Shown: positions 63,600-64,000 of the stretch, piece after piece
How positions within the stretch are numbered: position 1 is the stretch's first letter
How the letters are laid out: every line of letters starts with the position of its first letter
Assembly (NCBI RefSeq): GCF_028372415.1
Contig: NC_092876.1
Location: forward strand, 62,896,885-62,960,884
DNA from: Notamacropus eugenii
Taxonomy: Eukaryota; Chordata; Mammalia; Diprotodontia; Macropodidae
Length of the DNA: 64,000 nucleotides
Reading direction: 5' to 3'
Translations under genes and position numbers: made by a program
The notes under the pieces: generated by a model
Database searches by the model: none
The model's input: only the letters and a program-made list of their open reading frames with translations
Told to the model about the DNA's origin: nothing

Positions 63600-64000
63600 G
63601 AATTTAGATCTGGAAGGAACCTATAACTCAAAGTACAGCTAGAAAGTACCTTAGAACACAGGACGTCAGAACTGTAATGGACTTTAGAACTCAGAATGTC
63701 AGAGCTGGGAGGGCCCTTAGAACACAGGATGTCAGAGCTGGGAGGGCCCTTAGAACCCAGGATGTCATAACTGGGAGGGCCTTTAGAACACAGAATGTCA
63801 GAGCTGGGAGGGCCCTTAGAACCCAGGATGTCAGAGCTGGGAGGGCCCTTAGAACACAGGATGTCAGAGCTGGGAGGGCCCTTAGAACACAGGATGTCAG
63901 AGCTGGGAGGGCCCTTAGAACGCAGGATGTCAGAGCTGGGAGGGCCCTTAGAACACAGGATGTCAGAGCTGAGAGGGGCCTCTAAGACTCAGTTCAAAAA
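63600..64000 (-). repeat. 33-bp tandem array at the window edge
   Basis: Two or three diverged units (63600-63685) are followed by nine clean units at about 63686-63982. Five consecutive units are nearly identical (GGATGTCAGAGCTGGGAGGG + CCCTTAGAACACA). Orientation is opposite to the 48905 array. The adjoining SINE body, expected beyond 64000 on this orientation, is not in the window. Confidence 0.95.

Noticed and set aside
60438-64000. C1QB coding exons inside the window
   Set aside because: No Gly-X-Y stretch or gC1q-like segment was found on either strand after 56593; they would have to lie beyond the edge.
1-64000. A bacterial-style defence or mobile system
   Set aside because: Intron-bearing C1q genes and marsupial SINEs, L1 and HAL1 throughout show a vertebrate nuclear genome; no operon-like gene packing exists.

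Overview
The window is nuclear DNA of a marsupial (metatherian). The evidence is the repeat content: Mar-1-type CORE-SINEs with a Bov-B/RTE-like tail, a HAL1 (ORF1-only half-L1), marsupial-type L1 3' ends, and an old L2/L3/CR1/MIR background. The genus cannot be fixed from sequence alone. About 4% of the window is mature gene sequence. The rest is introns, intergenic DNA and layered transposon debris. No bacterial-type operon, CRISPR array, rRNA or stand-alone tRNA gene is present.

The only protein-coding host genes I can support are two complement C1q subunit genes, both on the + strand. C1QA has a non-coding exon ending at 42847 and coding exons 43639-43798 and 45307-45884. C1QC has a non-coding exon ending at 52945 and coding exons 53647-53827 and 56037-56593. 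Each encodes 245 residues: signal peptide, short N-terminal segment with the interchain cysteine, collagen stem with the family's kink, and C-terminal gC1q head. Both have a phase-1 intron inside a stem glycine codon. A spliced-looking leader with TATA-like and ISRE-like motifs at about 60206-60437 is the best candidate for the first exon of C1QB; its coding exons would lie beyond the right edge. C1q is built from A, B and C chains, so the window holds most of the locus for the recognition subunit of the classical complement pathway. The 9-mer TGCTGAGCT, which contains a Maf half-site, lies about 210-280 bp upstream of the first-exon donor in all three.

Layout: 1-17 kb, CR1/L3, L1, L2 and SINE remnants, a compound TTC/CTG microsatellite and a 2.7-kb HAL1 with target-site duplications. 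17.1-17.7 kb and 25.9-26.4 kb, non-repetitive stretches with clustered homeodomain/POU-type sites, candidate conserved enhancers. 18-42 kb, SINEs, hAT MITEs, CR1/L3 fragments and one LTR-like fossil. 42.4-57 kb, C1QA and C1QC with a strong CTCF-type site between them. 57-64 kb, candidate C1QB leader and more repeats.

The most unusual structural feature is a 33-bp tandem repeat family. I count twelve or more arrays or clusters in the window, in both orientations, and it appears to grow out of the 3' tail of a CORE-SINE that shares its tail with L3. The largest array (about 48905-49720) shows a 396-bp higher-order period. The most interesting protein-level observations are in C1QA: loss of the lysine equivalent to human LysA59, loss of most of the basic A14-26 patch, and replacement of the human N-glycan site by a different one. 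Comparisons with human proteins were made from memory and by eye.
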